This document shows positions 48,340-60,040 of a stretch of DNA of 64,000 bases, piece by piece (the stretch's first letter is position 1; every line of letters begins with the position of its first letter). The position numbers and the translations under genes are program-made. Location: NCBI GenBank assembly GCA_024291935.2, contig CM044305.1:91008397-91072396 (forward strand), read 5' to 3'. The notes beneath the pieces were generated by a model, which saw only the letters and a program-made list of their open reading frames with translations, searched no databases and had not been told where the DNA came from. The DNA is from Okapia johnstoni (Eukaryota; Chordata; Mammalia; Artiodactyla; Giraffidae).

Positions 48340-51300
48340 AGGGCTCCCAGTTCCACATGTCGGAGACGACTGAAGCGACTTAGCAGCAGCAGCAGTTCCA
48401 CATGTAAGGAGTTTGGAAGTTGCCACTCCATACAAAAAACAAGTAAGAAGCTAAACAGACTAAAAATTCAACTCTTTCCAGATCTATAAGAGAGGAGAGG
48501 AGAGATGGTAAACTACTACCACCAAGATGAGAGAAACAGATAAACAAATAAAGGAGTAAGGGCTTACCAAAGCAGAGACTCAGGAGCAGAAACTGCCTTG
48601 GGAACCCAGTGCTGGAGTAGGAAAACAAACTGTAACTGGCAAACTGCTGGAGGCTCAACAAAGACAACTTTGAACCTTAAGCTCTCCAGAGATACCTAGT
48701 CATAAAGGCACCCCAACAATGTGAATTTTACCTTCAGGAGTTTGACCAGATTCCCACAGTAAATGTCTGAGAAGAAAATTCCTTATGCTTCCAGCATGGA
48801 GAGGGGGAAAGGAATCATTTTGAAATACACCAGAGCACTCTGTTCTCAACAAGGCTTGCCCTCAGCAGAAACCAATTAACTAAAGCCTAATGCTATAGGG
48901 TATTTTCAGAACCTAACTCACCTGGGCAAGAGAAATACCCAACTCCAGCCCACTCTAGCCATCCTGTCCCACCTAATAGTGGAGGTGGAATTTTAAAAAC
49001 TGAGAAACTGTTGGGAGGTTTATTCTCCAGAGGCTTAGGCTCATTAAAAGACCAAGACCTAAATACAGGATGTAGACTGCCTCCTCTTCTGTACATCTTA
49101 CTATTGTACCATTACAGGCCTATTTATTGCAGTTCCTTTTAACCAATTGATCATGTTCAGCTATCAAGAAGAAAATTACAAAGTATACCAAAAGGCAAAA
49201 AGCACAAATTAAAGAGATAGCAAGATGCAGGAATTATCAGACTGGGGATTTAAAACAACTATGACCTATTAATAATGGATACAGTAAACAGTACTCAAGA
49301 ACAGATTGGCAATATAAGCACAGAGATGGAAATTCTAAGAAAGCCAAAAAGAAACACTAAACAGAAAACTACTAACAGAAATGAAGTATGCCTTTGATGG
49401 GCTTATTAGCAGATTGGACACAGCTGAGAAAAGAATCTCTAACTGGAGGATATGTCAACAGAATGCTCTAAAACAGAAAAGCAAAGAGAACAAAGAGACA
49501 AAAACAGTAGAATATCTAAGAACTGTGGGACAACTACAAAAGGTGTAACATATACATAATGGGACTATCAGAAGGAGAGAAAAGAACAGAAGAAATATTT
49601 AAAATAGTAATGACTGAAAATTTCTCTAAATTAATGTTAGACACCAAATCATAGATACAGAAAGCTTGGAGAACATCTGGCAGGATAAATGCGTACCCCC
49701 CCAAAAAAAAAAACTCCACACCTAGGCATACAATTTTAAAAATACAGAAAATCAAAAATGAAGAAAAATTCCTGAAAGAAATCTGGGATGGCGGGAAATA
49801 TCCTACCTATAGAGAAACAAAGATAATAATTATAGCTGACATTTCTTTAGGAACCATGCAAGCAAGAAGAGAGTGGAGCAAAAATAAAGTGTGGAGAGAA
49901 AAAAAAATTACCAGTCTAGAAAGTTGAGAGTAATCTGAAAAATTACCATTCAAAAATGAAGGAGAAATTGAAACTTTCTCTGACAAACAAAAATTAAGAG
50001 AGTTTGTTGCTGGTAGACCTGCCTTGCAAGAAACGTTAAAAGAAGTTCTTTAGAGAGATGAAAAATAATATAGCTCAGAAACATAGATCTATATGAAGAA
50101 AGATGAGCACTGAAAAAGGAATAAGTGAAGATGAAATAAAAACAAAATCTCTTTTCTTACTCTTAAACTAACAGGTAACAGTTTGTTCAAGGTATATACA
50201 CGGTTATATATAACTGAAATGAATGACAGCAATAATACAAGAAATGGGAGGAAGGAATCGGAATTATTTTGTTATTATAAGGTATTCACACTACCTGCAA
50301 AGTGGTGTAGTGTTATTTGAACATGAACTTGGATTAGTTGTAAATGTATATTGCAAATTCCAGGGCAACCAATAGAAAAAGCTTAAAAGAACTAAAATTG
50401 ATAGACTAAGAAAGGAGAAAATAATGGAGTCACATAAAAAGCTCAGTTAAAACTACAAAAAGCAGGAGAAGAGTGGAAGACAAAATCAAGAACAATGTAC
50501 AAGGGCAGCAAATAGAAAACACCGTGACCAAGATAGTAAACATTAATACATACATACATATTAACTTTGAATGTCAGTGGTCTACATGAATTAACTAAAA
50601 GACAGAAATTTTCAAGGTAGATCAAAAACGTGACCTAACTATATGCTGTCTACAAGAAACCCACTTTAATTATAAAAGCCCATGTAGATTAAAAGTAAAT
50701 GGGTGGAGAAAAATGTACCATGCTAACACTAATCAAAAGACAGCAGGCATAGCTATATTGATTTCAGATAGAGCAGATTTCAAAGTAAGAAAATTTATCA
50801 GGGATATAAAAGGGCATTACACATTGATAGAGAGGTCAATTCTCCAACAATTCTTAACATGTACATAACAATAGAACATCAAGCCACATGAGGCAAAAAC
50901 TGATAGAACTGCCAGGGAAAATAGATGAATTCACTATCAGAGGCTTCAACACACCTCTCTCAGAAATAAACAAATCCCAGCAGGCAGAAAATCAGCAAGG
51001 ACATAGTGGAACTTAACAACACCATCAATCAACTGGATATAATTGACATCTATAGACTATGTCATCTACCAACAGCAGAATATACATTCTTCTCAAATAC
51101 ACATGGGACATCCACCAAGATGGACCACATTCTAGGCTATAAGCACTTCTTAAAATATATAAAAGCAAAGGAATCATATAATATCTGCTCTTTGACCACA
51201 AAAGAATGAAACTGGAAATCAATAACAGAAACATAACTGGAATATTGCAAAATACTGGAAGAAATAACACTTGGGTCAAAGAAGACTAAAAGAAGTTGAA

Positions 51301-51994
51301 AGTACAATTAACAAAATTTGTGGGATGCAGTGAAAGTAGTGCTCAGAGTGAAATGTATAGCATTAAATATGTAATTAAAAAATCAGAAAGTTCTAAAATC
51401 ATAAGTTTCTACCTTAAGAAACTAGAAAAGGACAAGCAAATTAAATCTCAAGTAAGCAGAAGAAAAGAAATAATATGAATTAGAGCAGAAATCAATAAAA
51501 ATGAAAACAGGAAATCAACAGAGGAGATCAATGAAACCAAAAGCTGGTTCTTTGTAAAAATCGATTTAAACTGATAATCTTCTGGTCAGGCTAAGAAAAA
51601 AGTAGAGGACACATATTACTAATAACAGAAGTGAAAATAAATGAAAAGGAAATAGGGAATACTATTAACAACTCTATGCCCACAAATTTGATAAGCTATA
51701 CGAAATGGACCAATTCCCTTAAAGACATGATCTGCCAAAACTTACCCAATAATTAGATGATCTGACTAGAACTACACCTACACCTGATTCAAAGAAATTG
51801 AATCAATGATGAATATATTTCCAAAGCAGAAAGAACCAAGCCCAGATGGGTTCACTGGTGAATTCTACCAAATATTTAAAGAAGAAATGATGCCAGTTCT
51901 CTACAATCTCTTTCACAGGATATAAGGAAAGGGAATACCTCTTCACTCACTATAGGAAATCACTGATACCAAAATAGCTAATGAACATGAACAT
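48340..51994 (+). mobile_element. Older L1 LINE, 5' UTR through partial ORF2, decayed
   Basis: A 3.65-kb 5' portion of an old L1. 5' UTR signatures at 48410-49100 (CAAACTGTAACTGGCAAACT, CTAAAGCCTAATGC). ORF1 remnants at about 49240-50060 (GGGACAACTACAAAAGGTGT, ACCATGCAAGCAAGAAGAGA, GACCTGCCTTGCAAGAAACG). ORF2 endonuclease remnants at about 50560-51230 (the LQETHF-coding TACAAGAAACCCACTTTAAT; a TKMDHILGYK segment). The start of the RT region lies at about 51250-51990 (GATGGGTTCACTGGTGAATT). Many stops and frameshifts; the catalytic RT core is missing. It ends where a Bov-tA is inserted. Confidence 0.92.
48361..48392 (+). repeat. Ultra-short BOVA2 3'-end insertion with 13-bp TSD
   Basis: CGGAGACGACTGAAGCGACT plus TAGCAGCAGCAG is just the terminal 32 bp of BOVA2. 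It is bracketed by the exact repeat CAGTTCCACATGT at 48348-48360 and 48393-48405. It lies inside the L1 5' UTR. Confidence 0.92.
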
Positions 51995-52212
51995 GCTTGT
52001 GTGCTCAGTCGTGTCCAACTCTTTGCAACTCCATGGGCTGTAGCCTGCCAGGCTCCTCTGTCCATGGGATTTTTTTCAGACAAGAATACTGGAGTGGGTA
52101 GCCATTTCCTTCTCCAGGGGATGTTCCCAAGCCAGGGATCGAACTGGAGTGTCCTGGGTCTCCAGTATTGCAGGCAGATTCTTTACCCGCTGAGCCATTG
52201 GGGAAGCCCCCC
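51995..52212 (-). repeat. Bov-tA SINE, full length
   Basis: GTGTGCTCAGTCGTGTCCAA, CTGGAGTGGGTAGCCATTTC, CCAGGGATCGAAC, CTTTACCCGCTGAGCCATTG. It separates the 5' and 3' parts of old L1 sequence. Confidence 0.94.
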
Positions 52213-52214
52213 AA

Positions 52215-52906
52215 ATAAAGACATTATATGAAAAGATCTTTCATATTATATGTCATAAAAGAAATACAAATTAAAATGAGCTACCACTACACATCTATTA
52301 GAAGGACTATAGGATCATTCTGGCTATTAGAATGCTCCAAATCTGTAAAACTAACAACACCAAATGCTGATGAGGATGTGGAGAAGCAGGTATTCTCATA
52401 CATTGCTGGTGGGAATGCAAAATGGTACAGCCATTTGGGAAGACAGTTTGGTGGTTTCTTACAAAACTAACCACACTCTTACCACATGACCCACCAATTG
52501 CACTCCTTCCTAGTTTCCTAAAGGAGCTGAAAACTTATGTCTACACAAAAACCCACACAAGGATATTTACAGAAGCTTTATTCTATAATTGCTGAAACTC
52601 AGAAGCAATCAAGATGTCCCTTAGTAGGTGAAATGAATAAAAAGTTGTGATACAGCCACACAATGGGATTTAATTCAGCACTAAAAAGAAAGTAGCTATC
52701 AAGCCATGAAAAACATGGAGGAAACTTACATGCATATTAGTAAGTAAAAAAAGCCCATATGAAAAAGGCTACTTACTACATGATTCTAATTAGATGATAT
52801 CCTGGTAAAGGAAAAACTATGGAGACAGTGAAAAGATCAGTGGTAGTCAGGGTCAGGGGTAGGAGCAGACATGAATAGGCAGAGGATAGAGGATTTTTAG
52901 ATGAGT
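52215..52906 (+). mobile_element. Older L1 ORF2 end and 3' UTR
   Basis: GAGCTACCACTACACATCTA, ACACCAAATGCTGATGAGGA, ATTGCTGGTGGGAATGCAAA, CATATGAAAAAGGCTACTTA, AGACAGTGAAAAGATCAGTG. Same orientation as the L1 at 48340, so it may be its 3' end after an internal deletion of roughly 1.5-2 kb. Confidence 0.9.
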
Positions 52907-53119
52907 GAAAGTACCCCATTAAAGGATTTTGTTTTGGAAAACATATCTACTTTCTTAGAAAAATATATGTGAGTTCCATTGCTAACCTTTGAAACTCTCA
53001 CTTTACTATTGAAAGCATAAAAAATCATGTTGTATTTATTTGGCAGATCGTACCAGCTCTTCAAAAGAAAGAGTTGCAAGCATAAAGGATTTTGGGGATC
53101 TTTAGTGTATATGCATGTG

Positions 53120-53236
53120 GGGATCCGGTTGCAGCATGGGGGATCTGAGCATCCGGTTCCCTGAGCAGGGATCGAACCCAGGTCCCCTGCATTGGGAGCA
53201 CAGAATCTTAGTCCCTGGACCACCAGGGAAGTCCCT
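53120..53236 (-). repeat. CHR-type tRNA-Glu SINE
   Basis: GTTCCCTGAGCAGGGATCGA, ACCCAGGTCCCCTGCATTGG, TTAGTCCCTGGACCACCAGG, GAAGTCCCTA: antisense, ending at the 5' head. Confidence 0.88.
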
Positions 53237-53487
53237 ATTATTTTTTAAATAAAATAGTAAATAAGTATTTTAAAATCCTGTTTTAATTTCTAACACAATA
53301 AATAATAATAGATATTATTCACATAAGCAAGTCTCTTTGGAGGCTTCTATACTTTTTAAGAGTGAAAGAGTCCTGACACCAAAGGTTTTCTGCATACTAA
53401 CACCCAGAATAATCAGAAAGCAGTAATATATAAGTAAATTACAAAGTATTTATAGTAAATAAAGCATTATTTATCTACTGTGTTTGG

Positions 53488-53701
53488 AGAGCTTCCCAGG
53501 TAGCTCAGTGGTAAGGAGTTCACCTACAATGAAGGATACGCAGGCTCAATCCCTGGGTGGGGAAGATCCCCTGGAGAAGGGCATGGCAACCCACTCTAGT
53601 ATTCTTGCCTGGAAAGTCCCATGGACAGAGGAGTCTGACGGGCTACAGTCCATAGGGTTGCAAAGAGTTGGACATGACTTAGCAACAAAACAACAACAAA
53701 A
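53488..53701 (+). repeat. Bov-tA SINE, full length
   Basis: GAGCTTCCCAGGTAGCTCAG head, GGCTCAATCCCTGGGTGGGG, Bov-A body, GAGTTGGACATGACTTAGCA and a CAACAACAA tail. A weak TGTGTT flank match (53479-53484, 53702-53707) may be its TSD. Confidence 0.93.
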
Positions 53702-53724
53702 TGTGTTCTGAGTGCTGGAGTCAC

Positions 53725-54240
53725 AGCAAAGATAATATCATTACTCAGCTTAAAAGCCCTCAGTGGCTTACCATAGCCCTTAGGATAAAATATATATCTT
53801 ACCTTCACTTACAATATCCTTGATGATCTTATTCCTGCAAAACTCTGAGCTTTGTGTCACCCTCCTCCCATCACATTCTATGCTGACTTCTTTCATAGCA
53901 TTACAAGCTTTTTACACATGCTCTACATTCTGCCTGGAAACCATCCCCTTGTTCTTAGGGTTCCAATTTACATTTGACTTCCTTCCAGAAACATTTCCTG
54001 CCCCCCAAAGTCTGGATGTGGTCTAATTCTATAATCTCCTACAGTCCTCTATACCTCCCTGACCATGGTACTTATGACACCACATTGTAATATTACTTCT
54101 TTCAGCCTGTCTTTGTCCACAAAGGTGTAAGCTTCACGAGGACATAGACAAAAGCAGTCTTGTTCATCACTGAATTTCCAGTGCTCAGCAAAACACTCTA
54201 CTTATTAGGTGATTAATAAATATTTTTGAATGAATAATAA
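53725..54240 (+). repeat. L2 LINE 3' end, about 0.5 kb
   Basis: The longest L2 here: AAGCCCTCAGTGGCTTACCA, GCATTACAAGCTTTTTACAC, TTCCAGAAACATTTCCTGCC, GTGTAAGCTTCACGAGGACA, ending ATATTTTTGAATGAATAATA. Follows the L2 3' region from the 'ttcaatggctccccatt' block to the terminus. Confidence 0.85.
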
Positions 54241-54484
54241 ATTAAGCAATACAATGTTATATAACATATGTATTAAAATACCAATCATAGGACATCAGCA
54301 AAAATTTCTGCATATGGATTGAGGAGAAATCTCTCCTTCAAATAAGCTGTGGAAAAAACTGGCAAAAAAATGTCAGAATCAACATTTTCATAGCTCGAGA
54401 AATTAACAAAAGGACTGCAAAGATCCAAGGAGTATTTATTCAAGAAAATGAATGAAACTCTGAAAGAGTAGTGAGCATTCTATG

Positions 54485-54957
54485 AAGCCAGTAATAGCCT
54501 GATATAAAAATTGCACAAAGATATCACAAGAAAAGAAAACTATAGAAAGATATCACTTATGAAGATGGACTAAAAAATCCTCAACAAAATTCTAATAAGC
54601 TGCATCTAGTAACACATCCCTGAATTTGGAACCCTATCTCATAAAGACTTCTACTTAAGTGCTAAAAATACAAAAGTTTTAGAAGAAAATATAGGCATAA
54701 AGTTTTGTGACACTGGATTTATTTGGCAATAATTTCTTAGATGGGACACTAAAAATACAAGTGACAAAAGAAAAAAAATAGATAAACTGGACTTCATATA
54801 AATTAAGTACTTTCATGCCTCAAAGGACACTATTAACAATGTGAAAAGAAAACCTACAGAATGAGATGATATTTTCAAATCATATATCTGATAAGCATCT
54901 AGTATTCTGATCACTAAAGAACTCTTATGACTCAACAATAAAATAATAATATTAAAT
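54485..54957 (+). mobile_element. Old L1 ORF2 fragment with internal deletion
   Basis: GATATCACAAGAAAAGAAAA, CTATAGAAAGATATCACTTA, ATCCTCAACAAAATTCTAAT belongs to ORF2 RT. From about 54650 the sequence jumps to a later ORF2 region (AGTTTTAGAAGAAAATATAG, CTGGACTTCATATAAATTAA, AAATCATATATCTGATAAGC). An internal deletion removes the piece between. Confidence 0.85.
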
Positions 54958-55068
54958 ACATGGCTATAATCTGATTAGCCCCTTTATAGTCTGCCACTTA
55001 CCTGATACTAATTATGCATCTTCATTTCTCATAGCTTGTTGCTATTCGTGTGTCTGTTCCTATTCACT

Positions 55069-55279
55069 GGGCTTCCCTGGTGGCTCAGTGGGTAAGGAAT
55101 TTGCCTACAATGCAGGAGACACAGGTTCGATCCCTGGGTCAGAAAGATCTCCTGAAGAAGGGAATGGCAATCCACTCCAGTATTCTTGCCTGGAGAATCC
55201 CATGGACAGAGGAGCCTGGAGGGCTACAGCTCATGGGGTGGCAAAGAGTTGGACACGACTGAGGGACTAACACTTTCAC
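55069..55279 (+). repeat. Bov-tA SINE with perfect 12-bp TSD
   Basis: GGGCTTCCCTGGTGGCTCAG head to GAGTTGGACACGACTGAGGG tail. TTCCTATTCACT is duplicated exactly at 55057-55068 and 55280-55291. Confidence 0.96.
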
Positions 55280-56419
55280 TTCCTATTCACTATGCACAAT
55301 TAAAACTTGAGTCTGACTTAAGATGTATAGTATGTAATGGGAATGCATAGTATGTAAAACTGGGGCTGACTATCGTGCAACATTACCTACCACTCTATCA
55401 CAGAACTCCAAATCACATACAGCAATGTCCATGCTATCCCAGGTACAGGCTACCACCACCTAGTACAATATGTCAGGAGAGCCGAATTTTGGGTTTTCTT
55501 TAACTCACTCTGATTATCACTGTTGTTAAATTCTGAGAGGCTGAAGGGGTAGAGTATGAGATGGGTTAAAAAGAAAAAATATTAGAGTACAACATACATT
55601 ATTTATATACTCCATTTCTCATGCAAATATTCAAAAACCACTGTACTGCCAGACATTACTCCTAAAATTATATGGGAAGCCATGTACTGACAGATGGCAG
55701 CAGCACTGTTCCAGGATTGTTCCTACTGTAACTTCAGCCAAGCCCACTAGCTACAGTCCATCTAAATAAAGACATGGTCTCTGACTAATACCTGGAGTCT
55801 CTGCTGATTGCCCTGCACTGTAGACAGACCTCTGCTGATTGGTTTTAGCAAAAGATCAGAAGGGTTCAGAAATACTGCTGAGATGAATTTTGAAAAGGAC
55901 ATGATTGAAAAGAGAGAAAAAAAAGTCAGGAGAATTGAGAAGAGTTGTGACCTCTGAACAGAATTAGCACAAAGAGACTCATCTTGTGTGTTTCCTCTGT
56001 GACAGCAGCGTTGAACACTGCTATCATTCTAACCCTTTCTGCCTATAGACGTTATTTTCACTTTTTCCTCCAATCTCTTCTTTTGGTCACTTCCTTAAAT
56101 GTCAGTCATGGTTTTCCTACACCCTGGACTTGCTTCTGTGCTTGCCTATGCAATTAATGAGGTAATATAGAGCCTCAAATTCTAAGGTCTCTTTATATAT
56201 GTGTATCTAATGAGTAAACCATTGATCTAAATCAGGGTGTGACTATATATTTGAAAACAAATATAAATAAATATTTAAAATTCATATATCAAAAAAAATA
56301 TGTCAGCTTGTGCTTCTTTTGTTCCCTAGTATTTGCACAACTCCAGCCACCCTACAGAACTTTTGGGCATCATCTAAAATGGGCTTTCACCTGCTACCTT
56401 CAATATGCTTAGACTTACA
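55280..56419. other. Unassigned intronic DNA
   Basis: No named repeat or exon recognised. Confidence 0.45.
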
Positions 56420-56570
56420 AACATATGGATGTCAGAGCTGGCAGGCACCATGCAATCAGTTAGGTCAATTCTCCCTTTTACAGATAGAAAACTGAGGTCC
56501 AAAGAAGGTCACAGATATACACATGGCCAGCTTTTGGAAGTGCTGGATGTGCCCACAGAATTCATCTTGG
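56420..56570 (-). repeat. MIR-type ancient SINE fragment
   Basis: ATGTCAGAGCTGGCAGGCAC, CCCTTTTACAGATAGAAAAC, TGAGGTCCAAAGAAGGTCAC: same order as the fragment at 10390. Confidence 0.65.
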
Positions 56571-56799
56571 TTGAATTTCGCTTTCTGCAAAGAGATTTCA
56601 GAAGCTTTCCCAAATACAATAAAACTAAAACAGAAATGGTATTGAAATGCATTACTGTTTTGTATCATCTGTGCTCCTCCACCCTACCATTAATGTCAAT
56701 AATCGAGAAACTATTGAAATTGAAGGATCTATTGCTTATAGATCATTCAAGAATGAAGGATATTCCAGACCAGTTTCAGGAAATCTGTATGGTAAGCAT

Positions 56800-57035
56800 T
56801 CTAATAACTAACATTGTGGTTAGTTATAGCCCTTTGCTCTTTACAAAACACTTGTCCATATTACATTATGACATAGGTGCTTTATAACCAGGTCTGTGAA
56901 GATCTTATGCCTATTTTTACCAAGAGAGGTTCCAAGAAGTTAAGTGATTGTTCAAGGCCACATAGCTAATAAGGGACAAAAAAGGGCCTTTAAACCAGGA
57001 CCTAACACTCCAAATTCTAACATGCTTCTTTACAG
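56800..57035 (-). repeat. MIR SINE
   Basis: GCTCTTTACAAAACACTTGT, GACATAGGTGCTTTATAACC, TTGTTCAAGGCCACATAGCT, AATAAGGGACAAAAAAGGGC: antisense MIR. Confidence 0.78.
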
Positions 57036-57379
57036 TCCCTATTGAGAAAACTCTTTGGGAGTAACTTAGAATCAAAGATTCACTAAGTTCCAAGTTAATA
57101 CTTGAGAAACTGTGGTCTTCAAGAAGATGGAAAAAAACAACAAGTAGCAAGAGAAATAACCCTGGCCAAGTGTTTCCTATATTTATTTCTTAACAATAAA
57201 TGGTCTCAAGTGACACCCACATTGTCCAGTTTGATATGGTGATTGAAAAATGGGACCTATTTTTGATTTATGCTGAAGAGTAATAAAGACTTTACTTGAA
57301 ATGTGTCTTAGGTACCCCAGATCTGAACTTTAAAACCCGTCTCTTATTCTTTATGAGTTACTGAATTAGGAGGGTGAAT

Positions 57380-57535
57380 ATACAAGGCCTATTCTAGCCC
57401 TAGCTCTGCTACTGGGACTTTTGTGCCCTTGGTAAGGTCTTCTTGGGGCCTCAGTTTTCTCATCTACAAGATGAAGGGGATTGGATTAAATAAGCACTCC
57501 CAACTCTGGTATCTTAAAATTCTATGGCTCTAAGA
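57380..57535 (+). repeat. MIR-type ancient SINE
   Basis: CTAGCTCTGCTACTGGGACT, CCTCAGTTTTCTCATCTACA, AGATGAAGGGGATTGGATTA, TTAAAATTCTATGGCTCTAA: sense orientation of the same family as 10390 and 56420. Confidence 0.72.
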
Positions 57536-59707
57536 GCAGGTCTGATGCCAGGGAAAAGGAGGCACTTCCCTTTGAAAGTAGAGGCTGCCTCCTTCCTTGC
57601 CCATCATTTTGCCTTTTTTTTCCCCTCATGGTTTTGCAGCCGCCATAATAAAGTTACATAAGACTCGGACAAGAAGCTCGCTCACTGTATCATGATCTTT
57701 TAACAGGTTTCATAATTTAACATAGTAGTGTGACAACTAATAATGAAAAATAAACAGAAGTTTGAGGGGCATACACGGGGCTCCCGATGGGCACCATCAG
57801 ATCAGAGAGTCTGCAACCTGTCAAGAGAACATACTACCTTGGGCAGCTGAGGCTCAGAGCACGTTTATAGGTCAGGTCACAGAGAATCACCCACTGATTT
57901 CAAAGGCCCTTCAATGATACCCAGAATTATTGTTAATAGAAATACTCTCAGGTCAGCTATAGTCCTCTAAGACAAATCATTTAGCCTCTACATAACACAG
58001 GAGAATTGCAAAACAAGTTTGTTCCAAGGAGGAAAGGTACTTTTAGCAAAAATCCTTATTGTAGCATCGGATTCTGCCCATGTGGGAATTGTCTGCACAA
58101 AATTAATGACTTCTATTACAAAATACTGGTAGAGGCAATTATGCTGATTCCACAGCATGCATGGCAGCTATGCAAACCCACTTGGATTGGGGACACCTGG
58201 AACATACTGTTCTACTTGAAGAAAAATCAAATTGCTTCATTTTTGAGTCAATTTACAGTGAGTAAGAGCAGGGCTTCTAAGACATATGTCCAGAGGAGGG
58301 CAAGTGTGATAAAGAAATGAATTACTGTGAAAATGACCGAAGAAGAAAGGGAAGAAAAGCAACCCTTGGCTACACATAGCTGGTGATAATAATTCTTCCA
58401 GATCTTCCAAGGAGTCAGCCCCCAGTCTTTTAACAAGAGGAAAAGAAACAAAATGAGATTCTCACTCTTTACAACAAAAGTACAGGCACTAGTGCTAGTA
58501 ACACTGCCGTGGAGAACAGGCAAGTGGACACTGGAAGTCCAATAGAGTTACTGGGCAAAGACAAGATGATGAGTAGCTTTTTTGTATTGACTTTCCTTCA
58601 GCAGCATCTTTTGATCAACTGACAAATCAGCACACCTCTTGCTAGTGTCATGAAATCATATGTTTCTGCATCCAAAGAGGGGGAGCAAGGCTGGACATAT
58701 GAGTGCTCTATCTGCTCAGTTTTATTAAAAACTCATTGCTTGTTGCTAAGATGTATCACAAAAGATTGCTTTTCTAATAAAGAATAAAGACACTCTCTTC
58801 ATTCTGTTTCCTTATCTATGTTTCCCTAACATATAAAATAATATCTGCCTCATGTCTTGCTATCCTGCCAGAGCTAATAACATACATGAATCAGAAGTGG
58901 ATTGTTTTGATCCAAACACTGGCAGAGTACAGCAACAAAAGAACACAATGACATTCAGGTTCCAGCTCCCCTGCAAAAGCCCACTAAGTAGGTCTCCCTT
59001 TAGACACTGCCTCAAATATCAACTCTGAGACAGGGAATCTGAATTACTGAGTAAAAATAAATGCTTAAAAAGCAACTAATTAAATAATCATAAGAAAAAC
59101 ACATGAAGTAGAATGACTTCATCAAGTCAGCATTCAGTTTTATGGATCACGCCATAAAAATAGTCCTTATACAAACGTCCAAAGAGCAAACAAAGCTATG
59201 AGGAGCTCCGTGGAGTCTTGCAGTCACCTACTCATTCACTTTCTTGGTCACTCACCTCTCTGATGTATCAATCTGCCATCCCCTTCTCACAGGCTCCCCT
59301 CTCAGCAGACAGTCACTCTCCTATCTTCCTATTCTTACTCTTATGTGTTCAAATAGTCCTTCTCTCCATCGCCCCACTCACCTCCATGCTCACAAATCTT
59401 TCTGTTTACTCTGCAAGGAGGATTTTACTTGAAATGTGTCTTCCAAAGAAATCATTCCCTATCTGGGTGGCCTTCTATGTTGTCCAATGAAAACGCTGGC
59501 ACGCATGTGCTCTTCTTATCAAGAATTCCCTTCAGATCTAAATTTCTTACCTCTGATTTGCCCTTCTCTGTGTATTGACTTCATAACTGACCTGTCAGTC
59601 TTTGTATTCACTCTCAGGTTACAGACTTCACAACGTGGGCCGGGAGGCAAGGTGCTTCACTTGAGCCCCCGAAACATACACATCTGATCCCAGGTCTCCT
59701 GCTGCTT
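57536..59707. other. Unassigned intronic DNA, including an atypical 57620-57900 block
   Basis: 57620-57900 is more GC/CpG-containing than its surroundings (CAGCCGCCATAATAAAGTTA, ACTCGGACAAGAAGCTCGCT, ACGGGGCTCCCGATGGGCAC) and looks like imported sequence, possibly an LTR, but I could not name it. The rest is unassigned; open frames at 58006-58320 and 59218-59687 have no motif. Confidence 0.4.
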
Positions 59708-59846
59708 CTGCTTTTTTTTTTTTCTGCTGTACCACATGGCAAGTGGGATCTTAGTTCCTGAACCAAGGATTGAACCCACACCTGCCCCTCCACCCCTTGC
59801 CAGGGAAAAACAGAATCTTAACCACTGAACGTCTAGGGAAGTCCCC
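59708..59846 (-). repeat. CHR-type tRNA-Glu SINE
   Basis: T-run, CAAGTGGGATCTTAGTTCCT, GAACCAAGGATTGAACCCAC, TCTTAACCACTGAACGTCTA, GGGAAGTCCC: antisense. Confidence 0.87.
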
Positions 59847-59889
59847 TCCTGCCTCTTAAATGGAAAGGAAATAGATGTGATTTCACTCC

Positions 59890-60040
59890 ACTCAACCTCA
59901 GCTTCCTCATCTCTAGAATGGGGACAATACTAAGTTTCACTTTATGTCATTGTGGTGAGGGTTAAAAGAAAGAATCTATATAAAGTGCCCAGCACTAAGC
60001 TTGATATATAAAAGGGACTCAATAAACAGCAATTCCCTTT
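59890..60040 (+). repeat. MIR SINE 3' half
   Basis: CCTCAGCTTCCTCATCTCTA, GAATGGGGACAATACTAAGT, GTGGTGAGGGTTAAAAGAAA, AAGTGCCCAGCACTAAGCTT. Confidence 0.82.

Noticed and set aside
56405..56887. 160-codon plus-strand frame
   Set aside because: It overlaps two antisense MIR-type fragments and shows no motif, so it is most likely chance.
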